This document shows, in pieces, positions 8,424-17,254 of a stretch of 40,876 nt of DNA. The notes beneath the pieces were generated by a model, which saw only the letters and a list, made by a program, of their open reading frames with translations, was not told the origin of the DNA and did no database searches. The stretch's first letter is position 1. Every line of letters starts with the position of its first letter. This DNA is from Anaerolineae bacterium (GTDB lineage Bacteria; Chloroflexota; Anaerolineae; Aggregatilineales; Phototrophicaceae): positions 1-40,876 of the forward strand of contig JAHDWN010000029.1 in the NCBI GenBank assembly GCA_023382675.1, read 5' to 3'. The position numbers were made by a program, and so were the translations under genes.

Positions 8424-11257
8424 GCTTCACTGTCGGTTCGCTCGTGCGAGCACGTGGGCGTGAATGGGTCATACTGCCGGAATCAACCGATGATATGGTG
8501 CTGGTGCGCCCCTTAGGGGGCACGGATGACGAGGTGACCGGCATCTTCACGACTCTCGAACGGGTTGAACCGGCGACTTTTGCCCTGCCTGATCCACAAA
8601 TGATTGGCGACCATCGCTCGGCACGATTGCTGCGCGCGGCGGTGCGACTTGGATTCCGGTCGAGCGCCGGTCCATTCCGTTCATTCGCGCGTATCAACGT
8701 CGAACCGCGCCCGTATCAGTTGGTGCCACTGTTGATGGCCCTCAAGCAAGATCCGGTACGCCTGCTGATTGCCGACGATGTTGGCATCGGCAAGACTGTC
8801 GAGGCGTTGCTTGTCACGCGTGAGCTGCTGGATCGGGGCGAGATAGAGCGGTTGGCAGTGCTGTGCCCGCCACAGTTGGCGGAACAATGGCAAGCCGAAC
8901 TGCGCGAGAAGTTCTACATCGAGGCTGAACTCGTGCTTTCGAGTACAGCGACTCGTCTCGAACGACATCTGAGAATGGGGGAGTCACTGTTCGAGCGATA
9001 TCCCTTCGTCGTGGTTTCGACCGACTTCATCAAGTCAGAACGCCGACGCGACGAGTTCCTGCGGGCTGCACCGAAGTTCGTCATCGTCGATGAGGCGCAC
9101 ACTGTTGCGCATACGACCGAAAAGCGCAGTGGCAGACATCAGCGTCATGAATTGGTCACGGCACTCGCTAGAGAATCCAGCCGCCATCTGGTGCTGGTGA
9201 CGGCGACCCCGCATAGCGGCAATGAAGAGGCCTTCCGCTCGCTGCTGGCGATGCTCAATCCGAAATTTGCCAATCTGCCGGAAGACCTGACCGGCGCGGA
9301 AAACGAGTCTCTACGCCGCGATTTAGCACGCTACTTCGTGCAACGAAGACGTGCGGACATCAAAGCCTATATGGATGCCATCACGCCCTTCCCGGAGCGA
9401 GATACCGCCGAAGAGACTTACAAGCTGTCAGATGACTACAAACGGCTTTTTGAGCGTGTTCTGAACTACGCGCGGGAGACCGTCTTGCAGCCCGGTGAAG
9501 GCTACCGTCAGCGTGTCCGTTGGTGGTCAGCATTGGCATTGCTGCGCTCGCTGGCTTCAAGCCCGGCGGCTGCGGCGGCAACGTTGCGCAGTCGTGCGGC
9601 CACGACGGAAGCGGATACCGAGACCGATGTGGATGAAATCGGGCGGCGCACCGTGCTCGACCTGATGAATGACGAATCCGCTGAAGGCATTGACGTGATC
9701 CCTGGCAGCGACATCGGCGAACTTGCCGACGATGAAAACAGTCATCGCCGTCGTTTGCTCGACATGGCGCGCGCAGCCGAAGCGCTGGTGGGTGAGCAAG
9801 ACCACAAGCTGCAGAAGCTGATCGCAATCGTCAAGGACCTGCTGCGCGAGGGCTACAACCCGATTGTGTTCTGCCGTTTCATCCCGACCGTAGACTACCT
9901 GACGGATGCGTTGCGTGAGGCGACTCGCGGTGTGGAGATTGCCGGTGTGACGGGGATGCTGCCGCCCGCCGAACGTGAGGAGCGCGTCGTTCAGCTGACC
10001 GAAACGCCGAAGCATGTGCTGGTGTGCACGGACTGTTTGAGCGAGGGCATCAACCTGCAAGCCGGTTTTGATGCCGTCATCCACTACGATCTCTCGTGGA
10101 ACCCGACACGGCATGAGCAGCGTGAAGGGCGCGTCGACCGCTATGGGCAGCCGAGCGAGCGGATCAAGGTCGTGACCTACTACGGCATCGACAATCAGAT
10201 CGACGGTATCGTGCTGAAGGTGCTGCTGGATAAACACAAAACTATTCGCAATTCGCTCGGCATTTCGGTTCCAGTGCCCGGCAACAGCGAGGATGTCGTC
10301 GAGGCGATCTTTGAAGGCCTGTTGCTGCGTGAGAACGCCAGTTTCACCCAGACGACGCTGCCGGGTTTTGAGGCCTACATGAAGCCGCGCCAGCTAGAAC
10401 TCGATTTGCAGTGGGAGGCGGCAGCCGAACGGGAGAAACGATCACGCACGATGTTCGCGCAGCAAGCCATTCGCGTGGACGAAGTTGCCGCAGAATTGAG
10501 CGCTGCGCGAGAGGCAGTCGGTTCTGGTGTGGATGTGGCCGCGTTCATGAAGGATGCGGTGCAGATGAATCGCGGAACCGTTTCCGAGAATGGGGCAGTT
10601 CTGTTTGACCTGACAGAAAGCCCACGCGGACTCCGTGATTTGCTCGATACCGTCCAGTTCGCGGCGCGTTTCGAGCTGCCAGTCAAAGAGGGGCAGCTCT
10701 ACCTGACGCGCACGCATCCTGTCGTCGAGTCTCTGGCGACGTACGTCATGAACACGGCACTGGACGTCACCGACGTCGAAGATGGGCAGCCACGCGCACG
10801 GCGCGCTGGAGCCATCCGCACGTCGGCGGTGCATCGACGGACAACACTCCTGCTGCTGCGCTTGCGCTATCATCTGATCACCAAGACCACCGACGAAGAA
10901 CGTCAGCTTCTGGCAGAAGACAGTCTGACCCTGGCCTTTGAAGGTGCGCCGGATGATGCGCGTTGGCTTGATCCTGAGATAGCCGAGACGCTATTGCAAG
11001 CCGAGCCGGACGAAAACATCCATCCGCAACAGGCAGCGGAGTTCATTCAGCGCGTGGTAGATGGCTTCAACCATCTCGCGCCAACGCTCAATGACATTGC
11101 CCAGCGGTGTGGCGATGAACTACTGAACGCGCATGTCCGTGTGCGTGAGGCGGCCTATCGTCGTGGCGAGCGTCGCCCACAGCATCGCGTCGAGGCGCAG
11201 CTCCCGCCGGATGTGTTGGGAATCTACGTATTCTTGCCTGTCGTGAACAAGCCATAG
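8420..11257 (+). CDS. SNF2-family helicase, DISARM DrmD-like
   Basis: A 945-aa SWI2/SNF2 ATPase, coupled to the preceding helicase by an ATGA overlap. Motifs: QLVPLLMAL (100-108, Q-motif region), Walker A ADDVGIGKT (118-126, usual form DEVGLGKT), DEAH (224-227), TATPH (261-265), then in the second RecA domain SEGINLQAGFDAVIHYDLSW (about 539-558) and motif VI HEQREGRVDRYGQ (about 562-574). Length and order match DrmD-type proteins, which lie directly before the DrmMI adenine methylase in DISARM class 1 loci. It presumably remodels or translocates on DNA during restriction. The C-terminal about 370 residues are helical and charged, without a motif I can name. No lesions were seen. Confidence 0.88.
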   Translation: MSFTVGSLVRARGREWVILPESTDDMVLVRPLGGTDDEVTGIFTTLERVEPATFALPDPQMIGDHRSARLLRAAVRLGFRSSAGPFRSFARINVEPRPYQLVPLLMALKQDPVRLLIADDVGIGKTVEALLVTRELLDRGEIERLAVLCPPQLAEQWQAELREKFYIEAELVLSSTATRLERHLRMGESLFERYPFVVVSTDFIKSERRRDEFLRAAPKFVIVDEAHTVAHTTEKRSGRHQRHELVTALARESSRHLVLVTATPHSGNEEAFRSLLAMLNPKFANLPEDLTGAENESLRRDLARYFVQRRRADIKAYMDAITPFPERDTAEETYKLSDDYKRLFERVLNYARETVLQPGEGYRQRVRWWSALALLRSLASSPAAAAATLRSRAATTEADTETDVDEIGRRTVLDLMNDESAEGIDVIPGSDIGELADDENSHRRRLLDMARAAEALVGEQDHKLQKLIAIVKDLLREGYNPIVFCRFIPTVDYLTDALREATRGVEIAGVTGMLPPAEREERVVQLTETPKHVLVCTDCLSEGINLQAGFDAVIHYDLSWNPTRHEQREGRVDRYGQPSERIKVVTYYGIDNQIDGIVLKVLLDKHKTIRNSLGISVPVPGNSEDVVEAIFEGLLLRENASFTQTTLPGFEAYMKPRQLELDLQWEAAAEREKRSRTMFAQQAIRVDEVAAELSAAREAVGSGVDVAAFMKDAVQMNRGTVSENGAVLFDLTESPRGLRDLLDTVQFAARFELPVKEGQLYLTRTHPVVESLATYVMNTALDVTDVEDGQPRARRAGAIRTSAVHRRTTLLLLRLRYHLITKTTDEERQLLAEDSLTLAFEGAPDDARWLDPEIAETLLQAEPDENIHPQQAAEFIQRVVDGFNHLAPTLNDIAQRCGDELLNAHVRVREAAYRRGERRPQHRVEAQLPPDVLGIYVFLPVVNKP

Positions 11258-11272
11258 GTGGGCGCAACTATC

Positions 11273-11857
11273 ATGACCCTCCAAGATCAGATGCTGCTTC
11301 TCGTTCTGGGTCAGATTCTGACAATTGTCGTTCTAATCGCCTCGAATTTTCTCAATACTCGCCACATGCAGCGCTTGTACCAAGAAGAGTTTAAGACTGA
11401 AGCCAAAATCAAGACGCAAGTTGATTATTTGGAGAGACAATTGGTCGAATTCTACGGCCCAATATCAGCGATCCTTGCCGCACAGGATTTGCTTATCAGA
11501 CAAAGATGGAACCCCGACACCCAAACATACATCGAGATGCCTGAAGAGATCTGGCAAGCCATTCGGGACGAAATTATGATACCGAACGCGAAAACCATTG
11601 CGGAAATAATCACCGGGAAATTTCATCTCGTTGAAGGGATACAAGTTCCTCAAAGTTATATGGACTATCTGGCGCACGCCTACTTCTGGCCCCTGAGCGT
11701 GAAATTGCAGGACAAGGTCGATACAGAATCCAGGCGTTATTACCCTTTCCCAAGCGCATTCAAGGCGGATATTGACAGCACGACAAATGCGCTCAAATCG
11801 CAATACTACAAACTGATTGAGAAAAGGCAGGAGAACTCGCCGGACAGCGAGAAATAG
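11273..11857 (+). CDS. Membrane-anchored coiled-coil protein inside the DISARM-like operon
   Basis: A 194-aa protein beginning MTLQDQM. The frame can also start at a GTG at 11258, directly after the previous stop, but the ATG at 11273 is preceded by a GGTGGG site. Residues about 7-26 (MLLLVLGQILTIVVLIASNF) are one hydrophobic segment at the N-terminus, followed by a charged helical stretch (KTEAKIKTQVDYLERQLVEF) likely to be a coiled coil, and a soluble domain. This fits a membrane-tethered cytoplasmic protein. Its base composition is clearly more AT-rich than both flanking genes, suggesting later insertion between the helicase and methylase. I do not recognise the family. It is not a core DISARM component, so it may be an accessory effector or unrelated cargo. 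Confidence 0.75.
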   Translation: MTLQDQMLLLVLGQILTIVVLIASNFLNTRHMQRLYQEEFKTEAKIKTQVDYLERQLVEFYGPISAILAAQDLLIRQRWNPDTQTYIEMPEEIWQAIRDEIMIPNAKTIAEIITGKFHLVEGIQVPQSYMDYLAHAYFWPLSVKLQDKVDTESRRYYPFPSAFKADIDSTTNALKSQYYKLIEKRQENSPDSEK

Positions 11858-11874
11858 CGTGGGAAGTCCATGAC

Positions 11875-14800
11875 ATGGCATCTAGCAACATCTTCACCAC
11901 CATTCGCACGGAAGGCGCGCTGCTGCCCGCGGATCTGCTCCAGCGCATCAGCGAGGGCACGAACCTCGATGGCCTGACGCCGGAGAGCTATCACCGGCCC
12001 GGCGAGAAGCTCAACGAAGTGATCAACCGCTCGTGGAACGCGCTGCAAGGGGCGTGGGCGAGCTTCCGCACTGCGCAGGAGAACCTGCCGCCGGAAGACC
12101 GAGGCACGACGATCACGCGCGAGCGCTGGCTGTTCCCGCTCTTTCGCGAACTGGACTATGGTCGTTTGCAGACACACCCGACGGCGGAGATTGACGGACG
12201 CCGCTACCCGATCTCGCATGGCTGGGGCGCAGCGCCGATCCATCTGGTGAGCTACCAGCTTGACCTGGACGACCGCACGCCTGGTGTTGCCGGGGCCGCG
12301 AGGGCCACCCCACACAGCCTGATGCAGGTCTACCTCAACCGGAGCGACGAGCACCTGTGGGGCTTTCTGAGCAATGGCTACAAGCTGCGGATTCTGCGTG
12401 ACAACGTTGCGCTGACGCGGCAGGCTTACGTCGAATTCGACCTGGAAGCGATGATGGATGGCGAAGTCTACAGCGATTTCGTGCTGCTGTGGCTGCTGTG
12501 CCATCAATCCCGCGTGGAAGGGGAGCGCCCGTCCGATTGCTGGCTGGAAAAGTGGATGAAGGTCGCCGAGGATCAGGGCACACGCGCCCGTGAGCAGCTC
12601 CGCGTTGGCGTTGAGGAAGCGATCACGGCGCTGGGGCTAGGCTTCATCGAACATCCCGCCAACCATCAACTGCGCGATCGGTTACAAAGCGATGGCGCGG
12701 ACAAACTGGACAAGATGGACTACTACCGCCAGCTGCTGCGGATGGTTTACCGGCTGTTGTTCCTGTTTGCGGCGGAAGACCGCGACTTGCTGCTTGATCC
12801 ACAGGCCGCGCAGGAGGCACGTGAGCGCTACATCAAATACTACTCGACACAGCGGCTGCGGCGCGTGGCGGAGAAGTTCAAAGGCACACGCCATCCCGAC
12901 TTGTTCGAAGGGCTGCGGCTGGTGATGCGGCTTTTGTCAGGTGATGCCCTCACGCAGCCCCCATCCCCGGCCCTTCCCCCTAATGGGGAAGGGAGTCGGC
13001 AGGTCTCTCCCCATGAGGGGGAGAGTTTAAGAGTGGGGGCCGCGAGTCTCGCCCTCGTGGGGCTGGGTTCGTTCCTATTCAGCGATCGTGCCGTCGCGGA
13101 TGTGATCGACTGCCAGATCGCCAACAGCCATCTGCTGGACGCGATCCGCGCGCTCTCGCTGACCTATGATCAACGCGCTCAGGTCTACCGGTCAGTGGAT
13201 TACAAAAACCTGGGAGCGGATGAATATGGCAGTGTGTTCGAGAGTCTTCTTGAACTGCACCCCCAGATCAACATCCCGGCGCGACGTTTCGAGCTGGACA
13301 CCGCCGCAGGCAATGAACGCAAGACGACAGGCAGCTACTACACACCAGATTCACTGGTGCAAGCTCTGCTCGATAGCGCGCTCGACCCGGTGCTTGAGGA
13401 GGCGATTAAAGGCCCTCACCCTAAATCCCTCTCCCAGGGTGAGAGGGACTTGCGTACCCGAAGCGAGGGAGACTTCCTACGGCGCGGCACGAAGGACGCG
13501 GAACAATACGAAAAGATTGCCTCAACGGCAATGGTCGAGATCAGCCGGAATCTGCGCCAGCGGCAGACCTCCGCCGAAGAAGTCATGTGGGAGGCGTTGC
13601 GTGACCGGCGACTGAACAACCTGAAGTTCCGCCGCCAGCACCCGATCGCGGAAACGTCATACGTGGTTGACTTTCTGTGCTATGAAGCCAGGCTCGTGGT
13701 TGAGCTTGACGGCGACATACATCTTGGGCAGCAGGAGGCGGATACCGAGCGCCAGAGCGCAATTGAAGGACTCGGCTACCGTGTTATACGCTTCGCCAAC
13801 GAGGAAGTTCAGAATGACCTCCAGTGGGTGCTGGCGAGAATCGCGCACGCCGCGGCGCTCCCTTCTCCCCCTGGGAGAAGGGCCGGGGATGAGGGCCTCA
13901 CTCCCGAACAGCGCATCCTCGCCCTCAAGGTCTGCGACCCCGCCTGCGGCAGCGGCCACTTCCTGATCGCCGCCGCCAACCGCATGGCCAAGGCGCTGGC
14001 GACCGTGCGCACGGGCGAGGAAGAACCGCCGCCCGCCGCCATCCAGGAGGCAAAGCGCCTTGTCATCGGCCACTGCATCTACGGTGTGGACATCAACCCG
14101 ATGGCGGTCGAGTTGTGCAAGGTCAACCTGTGGATGGAGGCGCTGGAACCGGGCAAGCCGCTCAGCTTCCTCGATCATCGCATCCAGTGCGGCAACAGCC
14201 TGCTGGGGACGACGCCCCGGCTGATGGCGAACGGCATCCCCGACGATGCCTTCAATCCGATCGAGGGCGACGACAAAGCCGATGCCGCCTGGCTCAAGAA
14301 ACTCAACCGGCAGGAGCGCCATGACCGCGAAACCGGGCAGCGCAGCCTGTTCGAGCAGGTCGAGCCGCCCGCGAACTATCGCGCACTCAGCAGCGCGCTG
14401 CGCCAACTGGACAGCATCGACGACGACACGCTGGCCGGACTGCACCGCAAAGAGCAAGCCTACGCCGAGCTTGACCAGAACCCCGAGCGGCAGAAAGCGC
14501 AGATTCTGGCCGATGCCTGGTGCGCGGCGTTTGTCTGGGACAAGGGCGCTTCCAACGGCGTGCCACCGCTCACCGATTTGCAGTATCGCAATCTAGAGCG
14601 AGACCCGCTCGCCGAACGTTATGAAGCCACGCGCCGCTATGTCCAGACCCTGCAGCAGCGCTACCAGTTCTTCCACTGGCACGTGGCGTTCCCGGATGTC
14701 TTCGCCGTGCCGGATACCCTGGACGATGCCGAAAACGAGCAGACCGGCTGGAACGGCGGCTTCGACTGCGTACTCGGCAACCCGCCATGGGAGCGCATCA

Positions 14801-16407
14801 AGATTCAGGAAAAAGAATGGTTCGCGGAACGTGCGCCGGAGATTGCCAACGCGCCCAACGCCGCTGCCCGCCGCAGAGCGATTGCTGAACTGGCCGAGCG
14901 TGCCCCATACCTGCTGCAAGCCTTCAATGACGACAAGCGCAAGGCAGAAGGTGAATCCCATTTTGTCCGCGTGAGTGACCGTTACCCCTTGTGCGGGCGT
15001 GGTGACGTGAACACCTACACCATTTTCGCGGAAACCTCACGCCACGTCATCAATGGCTACGGGCGTGTGGGCATGATTGTGCCGTCAGGTATCGCCACCG
15101 ACGACACGACCAAGTTCTTCTTCCAGGATTTGATGCGTACGCGCAGCCTTGCCAGCCTATATGATTTCGAGAACCGCAATGGGATTTTCCCCGGTGTGCA
15201 TCGCAGCTATAAATTCTCGCTGGTGACAATGACCGGATGGGGAGCTATCGCTCCACAAGCGGAGTTTGTCTTTTTTGCGCTGAATATAGGCGATCTACAG
15301 GATAACTGGCGGCGTTTTACCCTGACTTCCGAGGATATCGCGATGCTGAATCCCAATACTGGAACAATGGCTACCTTCCGTAGCCAGCGTGATGCTGAGG
15401 TCACAAAAGCGATTTATCAGCACATTCCTGTATTGATACAGGAAGAACCACGGGCAAATCCTTGGGGTATTCGGTTCGACGCCATGTTTCATATGTCACT
15501 CGATTCCGATCTATTTCAAAACGAATATAGAAGAGGTTTATTGCCACTCTATGAGGCGAAATTACTTCATCAATTCGATCATAGATATTCAACCTATAAA
15601 TCTCAAACCGAGACCAGATATCTAACCTTGACTGAGAAAAATGATCCGAATTACTCAATTACTCCCCGTTATTGGATCTCAGAAACAGAAGTATTCAGCC
15701 GGATAGACTCGAAGTGGTCTCGAAAATGGATGGTACCTTATAGGCGCATCGCCCGAACTACTGATGAAAGAACGGTTATTGTATCACTAGCACCCACAGT
15801 AGCAGCGGCCGATCCAGCCATGGTGTTGATGCCGCAGGGATACACTGCTGATATGGTTTGTGGCCTGATTTCTAATCTGAATTCTTTCGTTCTTGATTAT
15901 GTGGCTAGGCAAAAGATTGGTGGTACTGATCTAAGGAACCACTTTTTTCAGCAATTCCCTATCATCGCACCACACACACTTACGTCCACTCTACTAGATT
16001 TCATCGTACCGCGTGTGCTTGAATTGTCCTACACCTCATGGGATCTACAGCCCTTCGCCCAAGATGTTGGCTATCAAGGTTCGCCTTTTATGTGGGAAGA
16101 CGAACGACGATTCCTAATGCGTTGCGAACTCGATGCACTCTACTTCCATCTGTATCAGATCAGCCATGATGACGTGGACCACATCATGGATACGTTCCCG
16201 ATTGTTAAGCGTAAGGATGAAACATCTCATGGTGAATATCTGACTAGACGCGTGATTCTAGAAATGTATGATCAGATGACAGCCCTCCCAAAGATATCTG
16301 TCCCGGCGCCGAAGGATGAACACACCAGCTATGTTGCTCCTGATCTGAGGCAGTGGTCAACGTGGCTAAGCCCCGCACCTGCTGATCTATCCATAGCACA
16401 TTCTTAG
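11875..16407 (+). CDS. Eco57I-type N6-adenine methylase, DISARM DrmMI-like, with inserted DUF559 domain
   Basis: A 1510-aa class I DNA N6-adenine methyltransferase, expected to mark self DNA for the DISARM-like system. The N-terminal about 480 residues are helical. GSYYTP (486-491) opens the methylase domain, the S-adenosylmethionine motif DPACGSGHF starts at 688, and the catalytic NPPW is at 969-972. The C-terminal part holds the target-recognition region (about 1110-1380) and a conserved tail ([19 protein letters not shown]). Three oddities. A peptide of about 30 residues near 358-390 comes from two palindromes. About 160 residues between GSYYTP and motif I are an inserted DUF559 domain flanked by palindrome peptides. 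From about 15200 the codons become AT-rich, as if the 3' third came from elsewhere. The frame is open throughout. The start ATG follows GTGGGAAG. Whether the inserted domain permits methylation is unknown. Confidence 0.88.
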   Translation: MASSNIFTTIRTEGALLPADLLQRISEGTNLDGLTPESYHRPGEKLNEVINRSWNALQGAWASFRTAQENLPPEDRGTTITRERWLFPLFRELDYGRLQTHPTAEIDGRRYPISHGWGAAPIHLVSYQLDLDDRTPGVAGAARATPHSLMQVYLNRSDEHLWGFLSNGYKLRILRDNVALTRQAYVEFDLEAMMDGEVYSDFVLLWLLCHQSRVEGERPSDCWLEKWMKVAEDQGTRAREQLRVGVEEAITALGLGFIEHPANHQLRDRLQSDGADKLDKMDYYRQLLRMVYRLLFLFAAEDRDLLLDPQAAQEARERYIKYYSTQRLRRVAEKFKGTRHPDLFEGLRLVMRLLSGDALTQPPSPALPPNGEGSRQVSPHEGESLRVGAASLALVGLGSFLFSDRAVADVIDCQIANSHLLDAIRALSLTYDQRAQVYRSVDYKNLGADEYGSVFESLLELHPQINIPARRFELDTAAGNERKTTGSYYTPDSLVQALLDSALDPVLEEAIKGPHPKSLSQGERDLRTRSEGDFLRRGTKDAEQYEKIASTAMVEISRNLRQRQTSAEEVMWEALRDRRLNNLKFRRQHPIAETSYVVDFLCYEARLVVELDGDIHLGQQEADTERQSAIEGLGYRVIRFANEEVQNDLQWVLARIAHAAALPSPPGRRAGDEGLTPEQRILALKVCDPACGSGHFLIAAANRMAKALATVRTGEEEPPPAAIQEAKRLVIGHCIYGVDINPMAVELCKVNLWMEALEPGKPLSFLDHRIQCGNSLLGTTPRLMANGIPDDAFNPIEGDDKADAAWLKKLNRQERHDRETGQRSLFEQVEPPANYRALSSALRQLDSIDDDTLAGLHRKEQAYAELDQNPERQKAQILADAWCAAFVWDKGASNGVPPLTDLQYRNLERDPLAERYEATRRYVQTLQQRYQFFHWHVAFPDVFAVPDTLDDAENEQTGWNGGFDCVLGNPPWERIKIQEKEWFAERAPEIANAPNAAARRRAIAELAERAPYLLQAFNDDKRKAEGESHFVRVSDRYPLCGRGDVNTYTIFAETSRHVINGYGRVGMIVPSGIATDDTTKFFFQDLMRTRSLASLYDFENRNGIFPGVHRSYKFSLVTMTGWGAIAPQAEFVFFALNIGDLQDNWRRFTLTSEDIAMLNPNTGTMATFRSQRDAEVTKAIYQHIPVLIQEEPRANPWGIRFDAMFHMSLDSDLFQNEYRRGLLPLYEAKLLHQFDHRYSTYKSQTETRYLTLTEKNDPNYSITPRYWISETEVFSRIDSKWSRKWMVPYRRIARTTDERTVIVSLAPTVAAADPAMVLMPQGYTADMVCGLISNLNSFVLDYVARQKIGGTDLRNHFFQQFPIIAPHTLTSTLLDFIVPRVLELSYTSWDLQPFAQDVGYQGSPFMWEDERRFLMRCELDALYFHLYQISHDDVDHIMDTFPIVKRKDETSHGEYLTRRVILEMYDQMTALPKISVPAPKDEHTSYVAPDLRQWSTWLSPAPADLSIAHS
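12971..13025. repeat. Two GC-rich palindromes inside the methylase gene
   Basis: CCCTTCCCC (12971-12979) pairs with GGGGAAGGG (12985-12993), and CTCTCCCC (13005-13012) pairs with GGGGAGAG (13018-13025). They are read in frame as a PPSPALPPNGEG-like peptide, of the type seen in dispersed palindromic repeats of Chloroflexota and relatives. They sit in a region joining two conserved blocks (LVMRLLSGDA and GLGSFLFSDR). Confidence 0.75.
13427..13447. repeat. Left palindrome of the DUF559 insertion
   Basis: CCCTCTC (13427-13433) pairs with GAGAGGG (13441-13447), with CCAGGGT as the loop. A further CCCTCACCC run lies just before it. It marks the left boundary of the inserted nuclease domain. Confidence 0.7.
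13860..13882. repeat. Right palindrome of the DUF559 insertion
   Basis: CCCTTCTCCC (13860-13869) and GGGAGAAGGG (13873-13882) form a perfect ten-base stem with a three-base loop. It lies directly after the last nuclease-domain residues and before the methylase resumes. Confidence 0.75.
16300..16407 (+). repeat. Methylase 3' tail, reference copy R0
   Basis: The current 3' end of the methylase gene (APKDEHTSYVAPDLRQW, then STWLSPAPADLSIAHS and stop). It is the copy in the intact gene, but it is AT-richer and less like the other five than they are like one another. It is followed 22 bases later by the first cargo gene. Confidence 0.75.
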
Positions 16408-16429
16408 GTGGACCTGGAGGATAACTATA

Positions 16430-16912
16430 GTGAGTACTCCAAGTCGGCTTTGGATGGTTAGGCCAGGATTTAGGTATGCACTTGTCAATGATGTATATAA
16501 GCAGAATGCTATTGCAATCGGATGGCCTGAAGTCGGTAACCTTTCAAAGCTTAAAACACGTGATGAATTTCGATCTATATATGATGCTACTCACCTTAAT
16601 GAAAATCCGAACAGGTCTTCTGTTATGGTGAGCCAACTTTATAGATTTGTTTGCGAGATTATGTTGCAGGACTATTTGATTACCTTCATAAGACCAGAAG
16701 ATGAGTATCTAGTGGGTATTGTGGAAACATCATATATCTATACACCTACCTTATTTTCGCAAGACTATCCCCATGTGCGCCGAGTGCATTGGCTAGACAA
16801 AATACCCAGAAAGACCTTGAGCAGCGCGGCCAACGCATCATTCGGAAGCATCATGACTGTATTTAGTGTGGATGTCCATCTTAAAGAAGTTCTGAAGCGA
16901 CTCGAAACTTAG
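16430..16912 (+). CDS. Standalone Mrr-N-like restriction domain protein
   Basis: A 160-aa protein with a GTG start (GGAGG at 16416-16420, nine bases upstream), 22 bases after the methylase stop. The pattern WMVRPG, IAIGWPEVGNLS, VSQLYRFVCEIMLQDYLITF, YLVGIVE and YPHVRRVHWLDKI matches the N-terminal module of many restriction proteins (Mrr-type and related), which normally reads WMVRAG...IAIGW...VGDL. Here it ends before any C-terminal nuclease domain, so it may act as a DNA-reading or assembly partner. Codons are AT-rich like the end of the methylase and unlike the GC-rich remnant that follows, suggesting it arrived together with the new methylase 3' end. Catalytic activity is not expected. 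Confidence 0.7.
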   Translation: MSTPSRLWMVRPGFRYALVNDVYKQNAIAIGWPEVGNLSKLKTRDEFRSIYDATHLNENPNRSSVMVSQLYRFVCEIMLQDYLITFIRPEDEYLVGIVETSYIYTPTLFSQDYPHVRRVHWLDKIPRKTLSSAANASFGSIMTVFSVDVHLKEVLKRLET

Positions 16913-17211
16913 TTTGGCGTTTGGTGATTGCAGCTGGTGGCGCGTATGGCAGAACTTAGCTACAAGACCTTAGATTGGTTACGTATTGCAAAGGATGTCG
17001 GCTGGGACGAGGAACGGCGCTTCCTCATGCGCTGCGAACTCGACGCGCTCTACTTCCACCTGTATCAGATCAGCCGCGACGACGTCGACTACATCATGGA
17101 AACGTTCCCCATTGTCAAGCGCAAAGATGAAGCCGCGCACGGGGAGTATCGCACCAAGCGCGTCATCCTGGAGATGTACGATCAGATGGCGGGGTTGGCC
17201 CCCACCCCCGT

Positions 17212-17234
17212 CCCCTCCCCCAAGGGTGGAGGGG
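17212..17234. repeat. GC-rich palindrome in remnant R1
   Basis: CCCCTCC (17212-17218) pairs with GGAGGGG (17228-17234), and CCC with GGG inside. Same type as the palindromes in the methylase gene. Confidence 0.65.
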
Positions 17235-17254
17235 AGAACGACGGCACGTATCTG

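Larger units (their letters stand above)
13412..13890 (+). other. In-frame insertion: DUF559-type endonuclease domain bracketed by palindromes
   Basis: Part of the methylase reading frame. After EEAIKG the sequence switches to a palindrome peptide (PHPKSLSQGERDL), then a DUF559-like domain (about 13531-13850, starting at an in-frame ATG): SAEEVMWEALRDRRL, FRRQHPI, YVVDFLCYEARLVVELDGD, H, then LGYRVIRFANEEV. It ends in a second palindrome peptide (LPSPPGRRAGDEG), after which the methylase resumes with LALKVCDPACGSG. The Asp of VVDF and the Glu/Asp of VVELDG match the conserved residues of this PD-(D/E)XK-like family. In ordinary relatives I would expect only a few dozen residues here, so this looks like a whole small gene inserted without breaking the frame. 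Confidence 0.8.

Noticed and set aside
13412-13890. Intein inside the methylase
   Set aside because: There is no Cys/Ser/Thr at the junctions in the right context, no His-Asn end, and the inserted part is a DUF559-like domain with palindromes.
3246-16407. A BREX system, because of the large PglX-like methylase
   Set aside because: No PglZ, BrxC or BrxL genes are present; the SNF2 and DUF1998 helicases fit DISARM-like systems better.
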